A stretch of 64,000 nucleotides of DNA from Kofleriaceae bacterium (lineage in GTDB: Bacteria > Myxococcota_A > Polyangia > Haliangiales > Haliangiaceae): assembly GCA_018057825.1 (NCBI GenBank), contig JAGPCY010000002.1:62001-126000 (forward strand), written 5' to 3'. Positions 20,705 through 28,474 of this stretch are shown in pieces; positions within the stretch are counted from its first letter, which is position 1; each line of letters begins with the position of its first letter. Made by a program: the position numbers and the translations under genes. The notes beneath the pieces were generated by a model that worked only from the letters and a program-made list of their open reading frames with translations, had not been told where the DNA came from and did no database searches.

Positions 20705-21157
20705 ATGACCGTTCCGGCTCGTCGCGAAGGCATCGTCAGCGAGATCAACACGCTGCTCGGACGGGGCACCTCGTTCGAGGGCAAGCTCACCTTCGAGGGC
20801 ACGGTCCGGATCGACGGCAAGCTGAAGGGTGAGATCTTCTCCGACGACACCCTCATCATCGGCGAGGGCGCCTACGTCGAGGCCGAGATCGACATCGGCG
20901 AGGTCATCATCCAGGGCACGCTGATCGGCAACGTCCGCGCCAAGCGCGGCATCGAGGTCCTGAACCCGGGCCGGGTCAAGGGCGACCTGCACACCCCGTC
21001 GCTCATGATCGAGAAGGGCGTGGTCTTCGAGGGACGGTCGTTCATGGAGGCGGCGTCGGGGCAGAAGGTGGCGACCGCGACCGCGACGTCCGGCAAAGAC
21101 GGCGGCAAGGACGGCGGCAAGGACGGCGGCAAGGACGCGCCCAAGCCCGTCAAGTAG
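20705..21157 (+). CDS. Bactofilin (polymer-forming cytoskeletal protein)
   Basis: A 150-residue protein with the bactofilin beta-helix core at about 15-115. The hallmark is short repeats such as GTSFEGKLTFEGTVRIDGKLKGEI and LIGNVRAKRGIEVLNPGRVKGDL. Bactofilins self-assemble without nucleotide into filaments that organise cell shape, wall synthesis, chromosome ends or polar proteins in myxobacteria. The tail carries a 12-bp tandem DNA repeat encoding GKDGGKDGGKDGGKD, a flexible charged end. It follows the 16770 kinase by 50 bp and precedes an MgtC-like gene by 5 bp. Its tail or core could be a substrate of the adjacent kinase; that is only a suggestion from position. Confidence 0.9.
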   Translation: MTVPARREGIVSEINTLLGRGTSFEGKLTFEGTVRIDGKLKGEIFSDDTLIIGEGAYVEAEIDIGEVIIQGTLIGNVRAKRGIEVLNPGRVKGDLHTPSLMIEKGVVFEGRSFMEAASGQKVATATATSGKDGGKDGGKDGGKDAPKPVK

Positions 21158-21162
21158 CGGCG

Positions 21163-21594
21163 ATGGACGAGCTGTTCACCCAGCGCGAAGGACAGTTCCT
21201 CATCCGGCTGGGCCTGTCGATGTTGTGCGGCATCGCGATCGGCCTCGAGCGCGAGTCGCGCAGCAAGCCCGCCGGGGTCAGCACCCACTGCTTCGTGATC
21301 GCCGGCGCGGCCTTGTTCACCTTCCTGTCGAGCGCCATCGACCCCGACAGCAAGGCCCGCATCGCCGCCCAGGTCGTGTCGGGGGTCGGCTTCCTCGGCG
21401 CCGGCATGATCATCAAGAGCGACGGCGGCACCGTCACCAACCTGACGACCGCGGCCGCGGTGTGGTTCGCCGCCGCGATCGGCATGGCGATCGGCTTCGG
21501 CTGGTACGTCATCGCCGTGGCCTGCTCGATCTACTCGGTGGTCGTGCCGCGTATCCCGCACCTGTCGGCCTGGGGCCGCGAGCAAGACCCGTGA
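21163..21594 (+). CDS. MgtC/SapB-family inner-membrane protein
   Basis: A 143-residue protein with about four membrane helices. The family signature is intact: GIAIGLERESRSKPAGVSTH in the first loop, then GVGFLGAGMI and TNLTTAAAVWFAAAIGMAIG. The C-terminal cytoplasmic ACT-like domain of full-length MgtC is absent, as in many short SapB-type members. MgtC proteins affect magnesium homeostasis, acid or phosphate adaptation and ATP synthase activity. It starts 5 bp after the bactofilin stop, so it is in the same transcript. The stop codon lies within a 7-bp tandem repeat at a convergent junction. Confidence 0.85.
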   Translation: MDELFTQREGQFLIRLGLSMLCGIAIGLERESRSKPAGVSTHCFVIAGAALFTFLSSAIDPDSKARIAAQVVSGVGFLGAGMIIKSDGGTVTNLTTAAAVWFAAAIGMAIGFGWYVIAVACSIYSVVVPRIPHLSAWGREQDP

Positions 21595-21610
21595 CCCGCG
21601 ACCCGTGACC
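21586..21610. repeat. Short 7-bp tandem repeat at convergent junction
   Basis: GACCCGT, GACCCGC, GACCCGT and a partial fourth copy span the MgtC stop codon at a convergent gene pair. The unit differs from the hexamer blocks but the position is the same. Confidence 0.8.
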
Positions 21611-21627
21611 GGTCGCGGCGCCGGTCA
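21606..21627. terminator. Possible bidirectional terminator
   Basis: TGACCGG at 21606-21612 pairs with CCGGTCA at 21621-21627 around an 8-base loop. It lies between the convergent MgtC and kinase genes and includes the latter's stop codon. Confidence 0.45.
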
Positions 21628-22323
21628 GCGCGTCGGATCGAACCGCGTCGCCTGGCGCAGGAACGAGTGGTCGAGGTACTCGCGGCGGATCACGTCGGCC
21701 ATCTCCTCGGCGGTCGCGAAGCGGTCGTAGTCGACTCGGATCACCGGCACCACCCGCGAGATCGCCTGGACGAATTCCTGGTAGCCCTCGTACAGCGCCT
21801 CGAGGTACTCGAGCTTGATCTGGCTCTCGACGTCGCGGCTGCGCAGGCGGATCCGCTCGAGGGAGCTGGCCGGCGACACGTCGAGGTAGATGATGCAGCT
21901 CGGCTTGCACATGAAGTTCGACATGTGCCGGAACAACTGGAGGTAGGTCCGGTAGTCGCGCTCGTCCATGAGGCCGGTGGTCGCCAGCATCTTGGCGAAG
22001 ATCGAGTCCTCGTAGATCGTGCGATCCTGCACCGCCGACCGTCCGCGCCAGATGATCTCCTGGTGCTGCTGGAATCGGCGGTTGAGCAGGTAGACCTGCA
22101 TCGCGAACGAGTAGCGCGCGGTGTCGCGGTAGAAGTCGACCAGGTACTCGTTGTCGGCCACCGGCTCGTAGTGGACGTCGATGCCGAGGTGGCCGCCCAG
22201 GGCGGTGGCCAGGGTCGACTTGCCGGCGCCGATCATCCCGGCGATGCCGATGAAGATCGTGCCTAGGCTGTCGTCGAGGGCCTGGCCGGTCGGCGCGGGT
22301 GGGGCGGTCGGGGGGAGCGTCAC
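21625..22323 (-). CDS. Deoxynucleoside kinase family protein
   Basis: A 232-residue protein with a GTG start. It has the dNK fold signatures: P-loop GIAGMIGAGKST near residues 26-37, VHYEPVADN for substrate Glu, and the DRT-YED motif (VQDRTIYEDSIF) that holds the base-side catalytic residues. LDVSPASSLERIRLRSRDVE forms the lid region. These enzymes phosphorylate deoxynucleosides in the salvage pathway, typically dA/dG or dT/dC; specificity cannot be read by eye. It stands alone on the minus strand, convergent to the MgtC gene and 48 bp from the lipoprotein gene upstream. Confidence 0.85.
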   Translation of the reverse strand: MTLPPTAPPAPTGQALDDSLGTIFIGIAGMIGAGKSTLATALGGHLGIDVHYEPVADNEYLVDFYRDTARYSFAMQVYLLNRRFQQHQEIIWRGRSAVQDRTIYEDSIFAKMLATTGLMDERDYRTYLQLFRHMSNFMCKPSCIIYLDVSPASSLERIRLRSRDVESQIKLEYLEALYEGYQEFVQAISRVVPVIRVDYDRFATAEEMADVIRREYLDHSFLRQATRFDPTR

Positions 22324-22371
22324 CGCGGCAGGGTGCCAGCCGGGTCTGACGGCCGGGGCCGCCAGCGCGCG

Positions 22372-23166
22372 CTACTGGTCGGTGTAGATGAACAGATCGT
22401 CGCCGTTGGTCACCGCCACCACCAGGATCGTGTCGTCGCGGGTCGCGGCGTCGAGCTGGTTCCACGCCGTCATCGCCATCGCCGCGTGCTGGGCGTCGTA
22501 GGCCAGGATCGCCAGCATCTGCTTCGACCAGCGATCGGCGGCCGATACCTGGGCGGTCGCGAGCTGGAGATCGTCAAGCTTGCGGTCGAGCAGCGCCGTC
22601 GCGGCGGCCAGGGTGTAGGGCTGGCCGAACGGGAAGGTCATCGCCCGGGTGACGCTGACCCCGACCTTGCGCTCGTCGATCGCGACCAGGAGGTCGGCCT
22701 TCTTGCCGACGACGTCGTAGACGATCTCGGTCTCGGTCTTGATCAGCGTCGCGGCCTCGCACCGGGCCAGCCACTCGAACGCGAAGACCTCAGAGAACAC
22801 CGAGCTGCCGCCGGCGTTGGGCATGGCGACGATGTACTGGCCGCCCGGCGTGAGCTGCGGTCGATCGAGCGGGTCGTCGTAGCGCTCGCTGAACGTGAAG
22901 TCGCCCTGGAACCACAGCGGCGTCGTGCCGTCGAGCTCGGTCGGGGTCAGGACGCCACACTGGCCGGTCACCGCGCCGAACCCGGCCGGCGTCGCGTCGG
23001 GGCTCGCGCCGTCGAGGTCCCCGGCGTCGGGGAGCGCGCCGTCGAGGTCGCTGGCGTCGGGCGCGCCGTCGAGGGGTGGCGGCGACGCGTCGGGCTGGGC
23101 GGGGTCATCGCCGCCGCAGGCGACCAGGCAGGCGAGCAAACACGCGGACGGACCGACGCGACGCAT
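22372..23166 (-). CDS. Lipoprotein of unknown function
   Basis: A 264-residue protein. The ATG at 23166 is preceded by TACGAT and 6 bases. The leader ends LACLVAC, a lipobox. A Pro/Asp linker follows, with repeats of the type DASDLDGALPDAGDLDGASPD. The C-terminal 180 residues form an alpha/beta domain I do not recognise. A segment DLLVAIDERKVGVSV has the D-x(n)-ExK look of PD-(D/E)XK nuclease cores, but the spacing is short and the protein is exported, so this may be coincidence. It lies between a nucleoside kinase gene and the FIST-linked kinase gene. Confidence 0.6.
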   Translation of the reverse strand: MRRVGPSACLLACLVACGGDDPAQPDASPPPLDGAPDASDLDGALPDAGDLDGASPDATPAGFGAVTGQCGVLTPTELDGTTPLWFQGDFTFSERYDDPLDRPQLTPGGQYIVAMPNAGGSSVFSEVFAFEWLARCEAATLIKTETEIVYDVVGKKADLLVAIDERKVGVSVTRAMTFPFGQPYTLAAATALLDRKLDDLQLATAQVSAADRWSKQMLAILAYDAQHAAMAMTAWNQLDAATRDDTILVVAVTNGDDLFIYTDQ

Positions 23167-23172
23167 CGACCC

Positions 23173-23178
23173 ATCGTA
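23173..23178 (-). promoter_or_regulatory. -10 box for a leaderless transcript
   Basis: TACGAT on the minus strand ends 6 bases before the ATG at 23166. No ribosome site is present. Confidence 0.55.
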
Positions 23179-23189
23179 GCAGGGCGCGG

Positions 23190-24758
23190 TCACCGCCGGT
23201 GGACCGGCACGCGCAGCTCGAAGGCGGTGCCCTGGCCGGCGCGCGACGACACCGAGAGGCGGCCGCCGGCCCGCGCCACCGCGGCCTGGACCGCGGCCAG
23301 CCCGACTCCACGTCCCGACACGTCGGTCACCGCGCTCGCGGTGGACACGCCGGCGCGCAGGGCCAGGGCCAGGCGCTCGCCCGGGGTGGCGTCGGGGGGC
23401 GCTTCGATCCCGGCCTTGGCCAGGAGCGCGGCGTCGTCGATCCCGCGGCCGTCGTCGGTCACCACGATCCGGCACTCGTCGCCGACCTCGTCCACCGCGA
23501 TCGTGACCCGGCCGGTCTCGCGCTTGGGGTGGCGCGCGCGCGGCGCCTCGATGCCGTGATCGATCGCGTTGCGAACCAGGTGGCCGAGCTCGCGGATCAC
23601 CACGCCGGTGGTCTCGGGATCGATCGGCAGCTCGCCGCCCGAGATCGACAGCTCGACGTGCTTGCCCAGGCGCTCGGCCAGGCGCTCGACCATGGCCGGC
23701 AGCGCCGCCAGGTAGGCCGAGGCGGTGCGGCACAGCCAGCCGCGCATGCGGGTCGCCACCGGGCCCTCGGGCAGGATCGCCAGGAGGTCGAGGACCTCGG
23801 CGCGCGCCACCGCGATGCTGTCGCGCATCGTGCCGGCGCCCAGGACGTCGGCGTTGGCGCGCAGGAAGTCGGCCAGGGTGTCGCCCAGCTCGACCACGCC
23901 GGCGAGGGACACCCGCGGCTGATCCTCGAGGCGGTGGGCGACCTCGACGACCTCGGTCAGGCCGAAGCACGCGGCGTTGCCCTTGAGGGTGTGGAGGATG
24001 CGCCGGGTCTCGGCGTCGTCGCCCTCGGCGGCCAGGGTCCGGGCCTCGCCGAGCTGGCCCTCGGCGTCGTCGAGGAAGGTCTGGAACGCCGCGCGCTGAC
24101 GCAACAGCGACACCAGGAGCTGGCCGTGGTTGGCGCGGCGCTCGGCCTCCTCGAGGTAGGTGACGTCGGTCAGCGTGAACAACAGCGCGTCGACCGCGTC
24201 GCCGACCCGGATCGTGCGGGCGTCGAGGCGCAACCTCCGCCCGGCGCCGCCGCGCAGCCGGCGCCCGACCTGATCGAGCGACAGCTCCTCGGGCAGCACG
24301 TCGGCGAAGACCTCGGCCATGGCCCCGAGGAGCCCGTCGGCTTCCCGCTCGGTCAGGCCGAAGGCCAGGGCGATCGAGGTGCCCGGCGCGATCGTCCCGG
24401 CCACCAGCTCGTGGCACGACCGGGTGAAGCCGGGGCGGACCCGGCCCTCGGCGTCGACCACGAGGAAGCCAGCGACCACGTGATCGGTGATGACCTGGAG
24501 ATCGTAGGTCCGGGCGGCGACCTCGGCGGCCAGGCGCTCGCTGTGGCGGCGCAGCTCCTCGTTGCGGATCGCCAGGACCTCCTGGCGGCGGCGGACCTCG
24601 GTCGCGCGCTCCTGGGCGCGCTCGACGGTGCGGTGCAGCGCCGATTGCCCGCCGTCTTGCAGATGCCGGACCCGGCGCTTGAGGACCTCGACCGTGCGCT
24701 CGGCGGCCTCGGCGCGGGCCCGCCAGTCCACGGTCACGACGTCCGCCGGATCACACAT
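23190..24758 (-). CDS. CheA-like histidine kinase with PAS and HPt domains
   Basis: A 522-residue cytoplasmic protein. A coiled coil covers about 15-85 and a PAS-like domain about 87-205. An HPt domain follows, with phospho-His H256 in LHTLKGNAACFGL. The C-terminal CheA-type ATPase has HLVRNAIDHGIE, VTDDGRGID and VSGRGVGLAAVQAA. There is no CheW-binding regulatory domain, so it is not a standard chemotaxis kinase. Its start overlaps the FIST gene by 8 bp, so FIST is presumably its input. No response regulator follows. The nearest free receiver is at 12340 and the nearest DNA-binding regulators are the LuxR-type proteins of the reb locus. Confidence 0.85.
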   Translation of the reverse strand: MCDPADVVTVDWRARAEAAERTVEVLKRRVRHLQDGGQSALHRTVERAQERATEVRRRQEVLAIRNEELRRHSERLAAEVAARTYDLQVITDHVVAGFLVVDAEGRVRPGFTRSCHELVAGTIAPGTSIALAFGLTEREADGLLGAMAEVFADVLPEELSLDQVGRRLRGGAGRRLRLDARTIRVGDAVDALLFTLTDVTYLEEAERRANHGQLLVSLLRQRAAFQTFLDDAEGQLGEARTLAAEGDDAETRRILHTLKGNAACFGLTEVVEVAHRLEDQPRVSLAGVVELGDTLADFLRANADVLGAGTMRDSIAVARAEVLDLLAILPEGPVATRMRGWLCRTASAYLAALPAMVERLAERLGKHVELSISGGELPIDPETTGVVIRELGHLVRNAIDHGIEAPRARHPKRETGRVTIAVDEVGDECRIVVTDDGRGIDDAALLAKAGIEAPPDATPGERLALALRAGVSTASAVTDVSGRGVGLAAVQAAVARAGGRLSVSSRAGQGTAFELRVPVHRR

Positions 24759-25887
24759 CGGTGGTCCCCGCGGTGAGGGCGACCCCGACCAGGGTCTGGT
24801 TGATGTGCAGGCCGTCGAGCTGTTCGCCGTAGGTGTCGAAGCCGATCGCGTGACGGCTGATCCGGTTCCACACCGCGCCGACCTCGGCGTGGCGATCGCT
24901 CGCCGAGGTCTCGAGGGCGCGCAGGATGCAGTTGCAGCCGATCATCAGGTCGGCCGGCCGGGCCCGTCGGGCCGCCAGGTCGCGATCGAGCGCGGCCACC
25001 AGGTCATCGTGGGCCGCGACGTCGACCACCATGCCCTCTTCGATCGCGCAGTAGAACGTGATCGAGTCGTCGTCGTGGACCTGCTGGATCGAGCGGACGT
25101 AGAGCTGGCCGTCGCACGCGAAGGTCAGCGGATGTTCGAAGGTGATCGCGTCAGTCAGCGCGCCGCGCGCGACGCCGACCGCGTCGCAGTAGGCCCGCGC
25201 CGCCGGGCGACCATCGAACTCGTAGACCCGCCGTCGGGCCGGGTCGGCCCGGGTGATCGCCAGGGTCTGCGGGGTCGCGGCGAAGTGCTGGTGCTTCAGG
25301 ATCTCGAACGGCAGGTCGCTCTCGACCAGGACCAGGGTCGCGGCGTCGGTCGCGGCGCGGCCGTTGCACATCACCTGGGTCTCGCGGAACGCCATATCGT
25401 CGCCGGCCGAGCCGCCGACCAGCGGGACGCCGTCGAGGGCGTCGGCCAGGTGTGGCACCACCGCCTCCTCGCGGCCGGCCAGGCCGTCGACGAACAGCAG
25501 GCAGAAGTAGCGGTGGGGATCGAACTCGTCGCGATCGACCGCCAGCCGGGTGAACAGCTCGTCGACGTGGGCGCGCAGGCGCTCGGGCGCGGCCGCGCCC
25601 AGGCCCTCGATCATCACCGCGGCGGCGCGCAGCTTGGAGCTCGATAGCCCGATCGCGACCAGCCCGCCCTGGTAGTGGTGCCCGTCCAGGTGCTCGCCGG
25701 CGGTCGAGCAGCCGGCGATGATCGCGCCCGGGAACCGCCGGGCCAGCTCCGTCGCGACCCCGGCCAGGGGCCGCACCGGGGACGAGAACGCCAGGATCAG
25801 ATCGGGGATGCCGATCCAGTTCGCGGTCACTTCGGCCACTGCGGCCGCGGCGTCGATGGCCAGCGAGACACCCTGTTCGATCCTCAT
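24751..25887 (-). CDS. FIST-domain sensor protein
   Basis: A 378-residue protein. I chose the ATG at 25887 because the FIST fold begins there (about 20-225: LILAFSSPVRPLAGVATELA, AIIAGCSTAGE, PLVGGSAGDDM) and the upstream extension is low-complexity. A FIST_C-like part runs to about 375 (IGFDTYGEQLDGLHINQTL). FIST domains are small-molecule sensing modules, probably for amino-acid-related ligands, and usually feed histidine kinases or diguanylate enzymes. It overlaps the CheA-like kinase gene. It is divergent, by 163 bp, from a small LuxR-type regulator that opens the reb locus. Confidence 0.85.
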   Translation of the reverse strand: MRIEQGVSLAIDAAAAVAEVTANWIGIPDLILAFSSPVRPLAGVATELARRFPGAIIAGCSTAGEHLDGHHYQGGLVAIGLSSSKLRAAAVMIEGLGAAAPERLRAHVDELFTRLAVDRDEFDPHRYFCLLFVDGLAGREEAVVPHLADALDGVPLVGGSAGDDMAFRETQVMCNGRAATDAATLVLVESDLPFEILKHQHFAATPQTLAITRADPARRRVYEFDGRPAARAYCDAVGVARGALTDAITFEHPLTFACDGQLYVRSIQQVHDDDSITFYCAIEEGMVVDVAAHDDLVAALDRDLAARRARPADLMIGCNCILRALETSASDRHAEVGAVWNRISRHAIGFDTYGEQLDGLHINQTLVGVALTAGTTDV

Positions 25888-25990
25888 GGCGATTGAGTCG
25901 ACCCTCCCGGGCGGTCTGTTGAGGCCCGACCGCTGGGTCGCGGGCGGGCGGGGGCGACCGCGCGGTCGCGGGTCGCGGTGACATCGAGGT

Positions 25991-26025
25991 GATATCGGCC
26001 TGTCATAGGGATATTTCTTATGATT
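25991..26025. promoter_or_regulatory. AT-rich divergent regulatory region
   Basis: The 163-bp gap between the FIST gene and the LuxR-type gene has an AT-rich island that includes ATATTTCTTATGATT, striking at this GC content. TATGAT at 26019-26024 could be a -10 for the 26051 gene, but no good -35 is seen. Confidence 0.4.
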
Positions 26026-26050
26026 GGCGCCGGTCGATGCCGACCTATCT

Positions 26051-26335
26051 ATGCGCAAATCAACGACCACCGACCTCCGTGCCTGGTACGTGGCCCACGC
26101 CGACGGCGATCTCGCCGTGATCAGCGCGCAGGCCCCCCACCCTGGCGCGCGCGCGCACCTGACCGAGGCCGAGCGCGCGATCGTGCGCCGGATCGCCGCC
26201 GGCGACTCCAACCGCGCGATCGCCGACGCCCGCGGCACCTCGGCCCGCACCGTGGCCAATCAGGTCGCCGCGATCTTCGCCAAGCTCGGCGTGGCCTCGC
26301 GCAGCGAGCTCCTGGCCCGGCTGCGCGGCGAGTGA
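26051..26335 (+). CDS. Small LuxR-type DNA-binding regulator
   Basis: A 94-residue protein with an ATG start at 26051; a TTG 27 bases upstream is a weaker alternative. Residues 38-92 form a GerE/LuxR helix-turn-helix (LTEAERAIVRRIAAGDSNRAIAD, then SARTVANQVAAIFAKLGVASRSEL). There is no receiver or autoinducer domain, so activity must be set by expression or a partner protein. It is divergent from the FIST/CheA-like kinase pair and is followed 130 bp later by the first rebB gene. It is a good candidate regulator of the R-body genes. Confidence 0.8.
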   Translation: MRKSTTTDLRAWYVAHADGDLAVISAQAPHPGARAHLTEAERAIVRRIAAGDSNRAIADARGTSARTVANQVAAIFAKLGVASRSELLARLRGE

Positions 26336-26383
26336 CCGCGTTGGCGAGCTTCGGAGCGGGTTGTCGCCCCGCAGTCCCCGACC

Positions 26384-26404
26384 GTCGGCGAATTGACTAT
26401 GGAG
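26384..26404 (+). promoter_or_regulatory. 21-bp shared element upstream of rebB-1
   Basis: This 21-bp sequence contains TCGGCGAATTGACTATGGAG. It is identical to the reverse complement of 34279-34299, which lies upstream of the phosphoesterase gene. It contains TTGACT, but no standard -10 follows at 16-18 bases, so it may be an activator or alternative sigma site. It is followed directly by a 16-bp palindrome (GCGATCGCGCGATCGC, 26404-26419). Confidence 0.7.
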
Positions 26405-26465
26405 CGATCGCGCGATCGCGCGCTACCAGACGATCACCACCCGCGTGGTGAGAGGAGCGAACGCG

Positions 26466-26732
26466 ATGCCCGATCTCGTCAGTCGCCAGGTCACCGACGC
26501 CGTCACCCAGACCAACGTCAAGGTCCTCGCCGAGGCTCCGGCCATGGCGATGGGCATGCTGTACCAGTCCACCGCGCAGGCCTTGGCCAACGCCGCGCAC
26601 AACGCGACCGCGGCCCAGCACAACGCCAACCTCATCCTCCAGGCCACTACCACCCAGGGCGTCGCGCTCTTGTTCGGTCTGACCACCAGCTCGACCGCGC
26701 TCGGGCTGGTCCGGACCCTCAAGGCCAAGTGA
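26466..26732 (+). CDS. RebB-family R-body protein 1
   Basis: An 88-residue protein with a GAGAGGAG ribosome site. It shows the RebB ('killing trait') signature: QVTDAVTQTNVKVLAEAPAM, then ALANAAHNATAAQHNAN and LQATTTQGVALLFG. RebB-type proteins polymerise into refractile bodies, coiled protein ribbons that unroll sharply on a pH drop and can rupture membranes (known from Caedibacter; related genes in Azorhizobium). It is the first structural gene after the shared 21-bp element. It ends with a Lys-rich tail rather than the NRPAYP-like tail of copies 2 and 5. Confidence 0.9.
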   Translation: MPDLVSRQVTDAVTQTNVKVLAEAPAMAMGMLYQSTAQALANAAHNATAAQHNANLILQATTTQGVALLFGLTTSSTALGLVRTLKAK

Positions 26733-26770
26733 CGCGCCGCACCCGTCAGCCGCGCTGAAGGAGCTCGCCG

Positions 26771-27052
26771 ATGCCCACCGTCGTCAACCCCCAGATCACC
26801 GACGCCATCACCCAGACCAACGTCAAGATCCTCGGCGACGCGCCGGGGATGGCGATGGGGATGCTGTACCAGGCCACTGGCCAGGCCCTGGGCAACGCCG
26901 CCCACAACGCGACCACCGCGCAGCAGAACGCCAACACCGTCCTGCAGGCCACCACCACGCAGGGCGTCGCGCTCATGTACGGCGTCGACACCGCCGCCGA
27001 GGCGGTCGGCATCACCGAGATCCTCGGCGTCAACCGGCCGGCCTACCCGTGA
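26771..27052 (+). CDS. RebB-family R-body protein 2
   Basis: A 93-residue protein with an AAGGAG ribosome site. The core matches copies 4 and 5 almost residue for residue (PQITDAITQTNVKILGDAPG; ALGNAAHNATTAQQNAN; VLQATTTQGVALMYGVDTA). It ends in RPAYP, as copy 5 ends in KPSYP, so copies 2 and 5 probably form one subtype. R-bodies are built from more than one Reb subunit in known systems. It overlaps the divergent Reb-like gene at 27049 by 4 bp. Confidence 0.9.
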   Translation: MPTVVNPQITDAITQTNVKILGDAPGMAMGMLYQATGQALGNAAHNATTAQQNANTVLQATTTQGVALMYGVDTAAEAVGITEILGVNRPAYP

Positions 27053-27399
27053 GCCGAGGTCCGGTGTCGCGCAAGATGGTCTTCACCGAGACCGTCACCG
27101 CCGAGCTCTTGCCGAGCCTGCCACCGCTGCGCGCGGCCGAGCCCGGCGATGGCGTCGACCGCCGCGATCGGGTCGCGGCCGCGATCACCGACGCGGTCGA
27201 CGCGGTGGCGGTCGCGGTCGAGGCCTCGGCGCCCGGCCTGTCGCTAGGCGAGCAGATGGTCGCGCTGTCGACCGCCCTGGCCCACGCCGCTCACAACGCC
27301 ACCAGCCAGCAGCACAGCACCGTCACCCTGTCCGACGCCAGCACCGTGCGCGCGGTGGCCGCCCTCCTGGGCGCTCCCCGTCGCGCCCGCTCGGCCTGA
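27049..27399 (+). CDS. Divergent Reb-like protein 3
   Basis: The GTG overlaps the previous stop. The 116-residue protein shares the RebB outline but is strongly diverged. It has ITDAVDAVAVAVEASAPGLS, where RebB has ITDAVTQTN...AP, and ALAHAAHNATSQQHSTVTLS, where RebB has ALGNAAHNATTAQQNANTVL. It then has TVRAVAALLG in place of TTQGVALLYG. A 45-residue N-terminal extension is unique. It may be an assembly or capping variant of the ribbon subunit. The family relation rests on the aligned central motif. Confidence 0.65.
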   Translation: MSRGPVSRKMVFTETVTAELLPSLPPLRAAEPGDGVDRRDRVAAAITDAVDAVAVAVEASAPGLSLGEQMVALSTALAHAAHNATSQQHSTVTLSDASTVRAVAALLGAPRRARSA

Positions 27400-27463
27400 C
27401 CGCCCGCGGCGTCATCCATCGGTCGTCCGTCTGATCCCGCGCTCGCGCGGGGGAGGCCTCGTC

Positions 27464-28474
27464 ATGCTCGAAGAGTTGCTCCAGCGCATCAAGCTCGCCG
27501 ATCGCGGCGCCCTGTGTCGGGCCGCGGTGGTCCAGCTCCGCGCGATCAAGGAGGACCTGACCGTGCATCAGGTCGACGAACACCTCGACGTCTTGCTCGC
27601 CGATCCCGGGCGGCCAGGCTACTTCGCCAGCGCCAAGGGTCGGCAGGCCGCGCTGCGCAAGGCCCTCGACGAGGTCGAGGCCGGCGGCCGCGGTCGCGAG
27701 CGCGACGACCTGCCGCCGCTCGATCCCGCGGCGCTCAAGACCCGCCTGCGCCACCTCGGCCGCGTGGTCGTCGGCCTGCCGGCGATCGATCGCGCGCTCC
27801 TCGACGATCGCGGCGACAAAAGCTACGCGTGGATCCAGGACGGCGCGATCACCGCGCTCGGTCCCGAGCGCACCGCGATCGAGGAGGCGTGCCAGCCGTA
27901 CCGCGTCCATCGCCCGTCGTGGCAGGCGATCTGGGTCGAGGTCACCGGCGGCGACGCCAACCCGTGGCGTCCGCCCGGCGAGGCCGAGCTGGCCACGCTG
28001 TTTCACGCCGCCCTCGACAAGACCTTCGGCCATCGCCCGCCCGACGGCTACGGCGCGCGCCACCCGCTGGCCGCGATGCGCCACGCCGTCGACGACTGGG
28101 CCCGGGCCGACGCCCGCGAGCTGATCGGGCGCCTGACCGCGACCGCGACCGGCGAGGCCCGCCCGGTCGACGCTCACCAGTCGGCCAACCTGCTCGGCGA
28201 GCTGGCCCGACGCCACGGCGCCCTGCCGGGCGCCGCGCTAGTGCCGCTCTTGCTCGGCGAGCTGGCCGCCAGCGCCGCCGTCGAGATGTGGCCGACGCCG
28301 CCCGGCCTGCGCTTCGATCTGATCGGGCGCACCGCCGCCGGTCACGCCCGGGTCCGGGCCATCGCGCTGCGCGGCACCGCCGCCGCCTGGCACGCGATCG
28401 CCGCCGACGGTCTGCCGCGCGCGACCCATCTGTTCGAGGGCGGCAACCTGGTCCTGGCCCTGGGGGAGCCGTGA
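27464..28474 (+). CDS. Unknown protein of the reb locus
   Basis: A 336-residue soluble protein with GGGGGAGG-like ribosome sequence upstream. I recognise no family. The N-terminal 90 residues are helical and charged (LEELLQRIKLADRGALCRAA). The middle contains SYAWIQDGAITALGPER and a Trp-rich part (RPSWQAIWVEV). The C-terminal half is Ala/Leu-rich, like a sensor or scaffold. It is in the reb transcript and overlaps the LuxR-type gene by 4 bp (GTGA), which is common for a sensor and its regulator. It could modulate that regulator. Confidence 0.6.
   Translation: MLEELLQRIKLADRGALCRAAVVQLRAIKEDLTVHQVDEHLDVLLADPGRPGYFASAKGRQAALRKALDEVEAGGRGRERDDLPPLDPAALKTRLRHLGRVVVGLPAIDRALLDDRGDKSYAWIQDGAITALGPERTAIEEACQPYRVHRPSWQAIWVEVTGGDANPWRPPGEAELATLFHAALDKTFGHRPPDGYGARHPLAAMRHAVDDWARADARELIGRLTATATGEARPVDAHQSANLLGELARRHGALPGAALVPLLLGELAASAAVEMWPTPPGLRFDLIGRTAAGHARVRAIALRGTAAAWHAIAADGLPRATHLFEGGNLVLALGEP

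Noticed and set aside
26404-26419. GCGATCGC palindromes as a special regulatory site
   Set aside because: GATCG-type words are frequent throughout this genome, so this palindrome alone is weak evidence. It is reported only as context of the 21-bp element.
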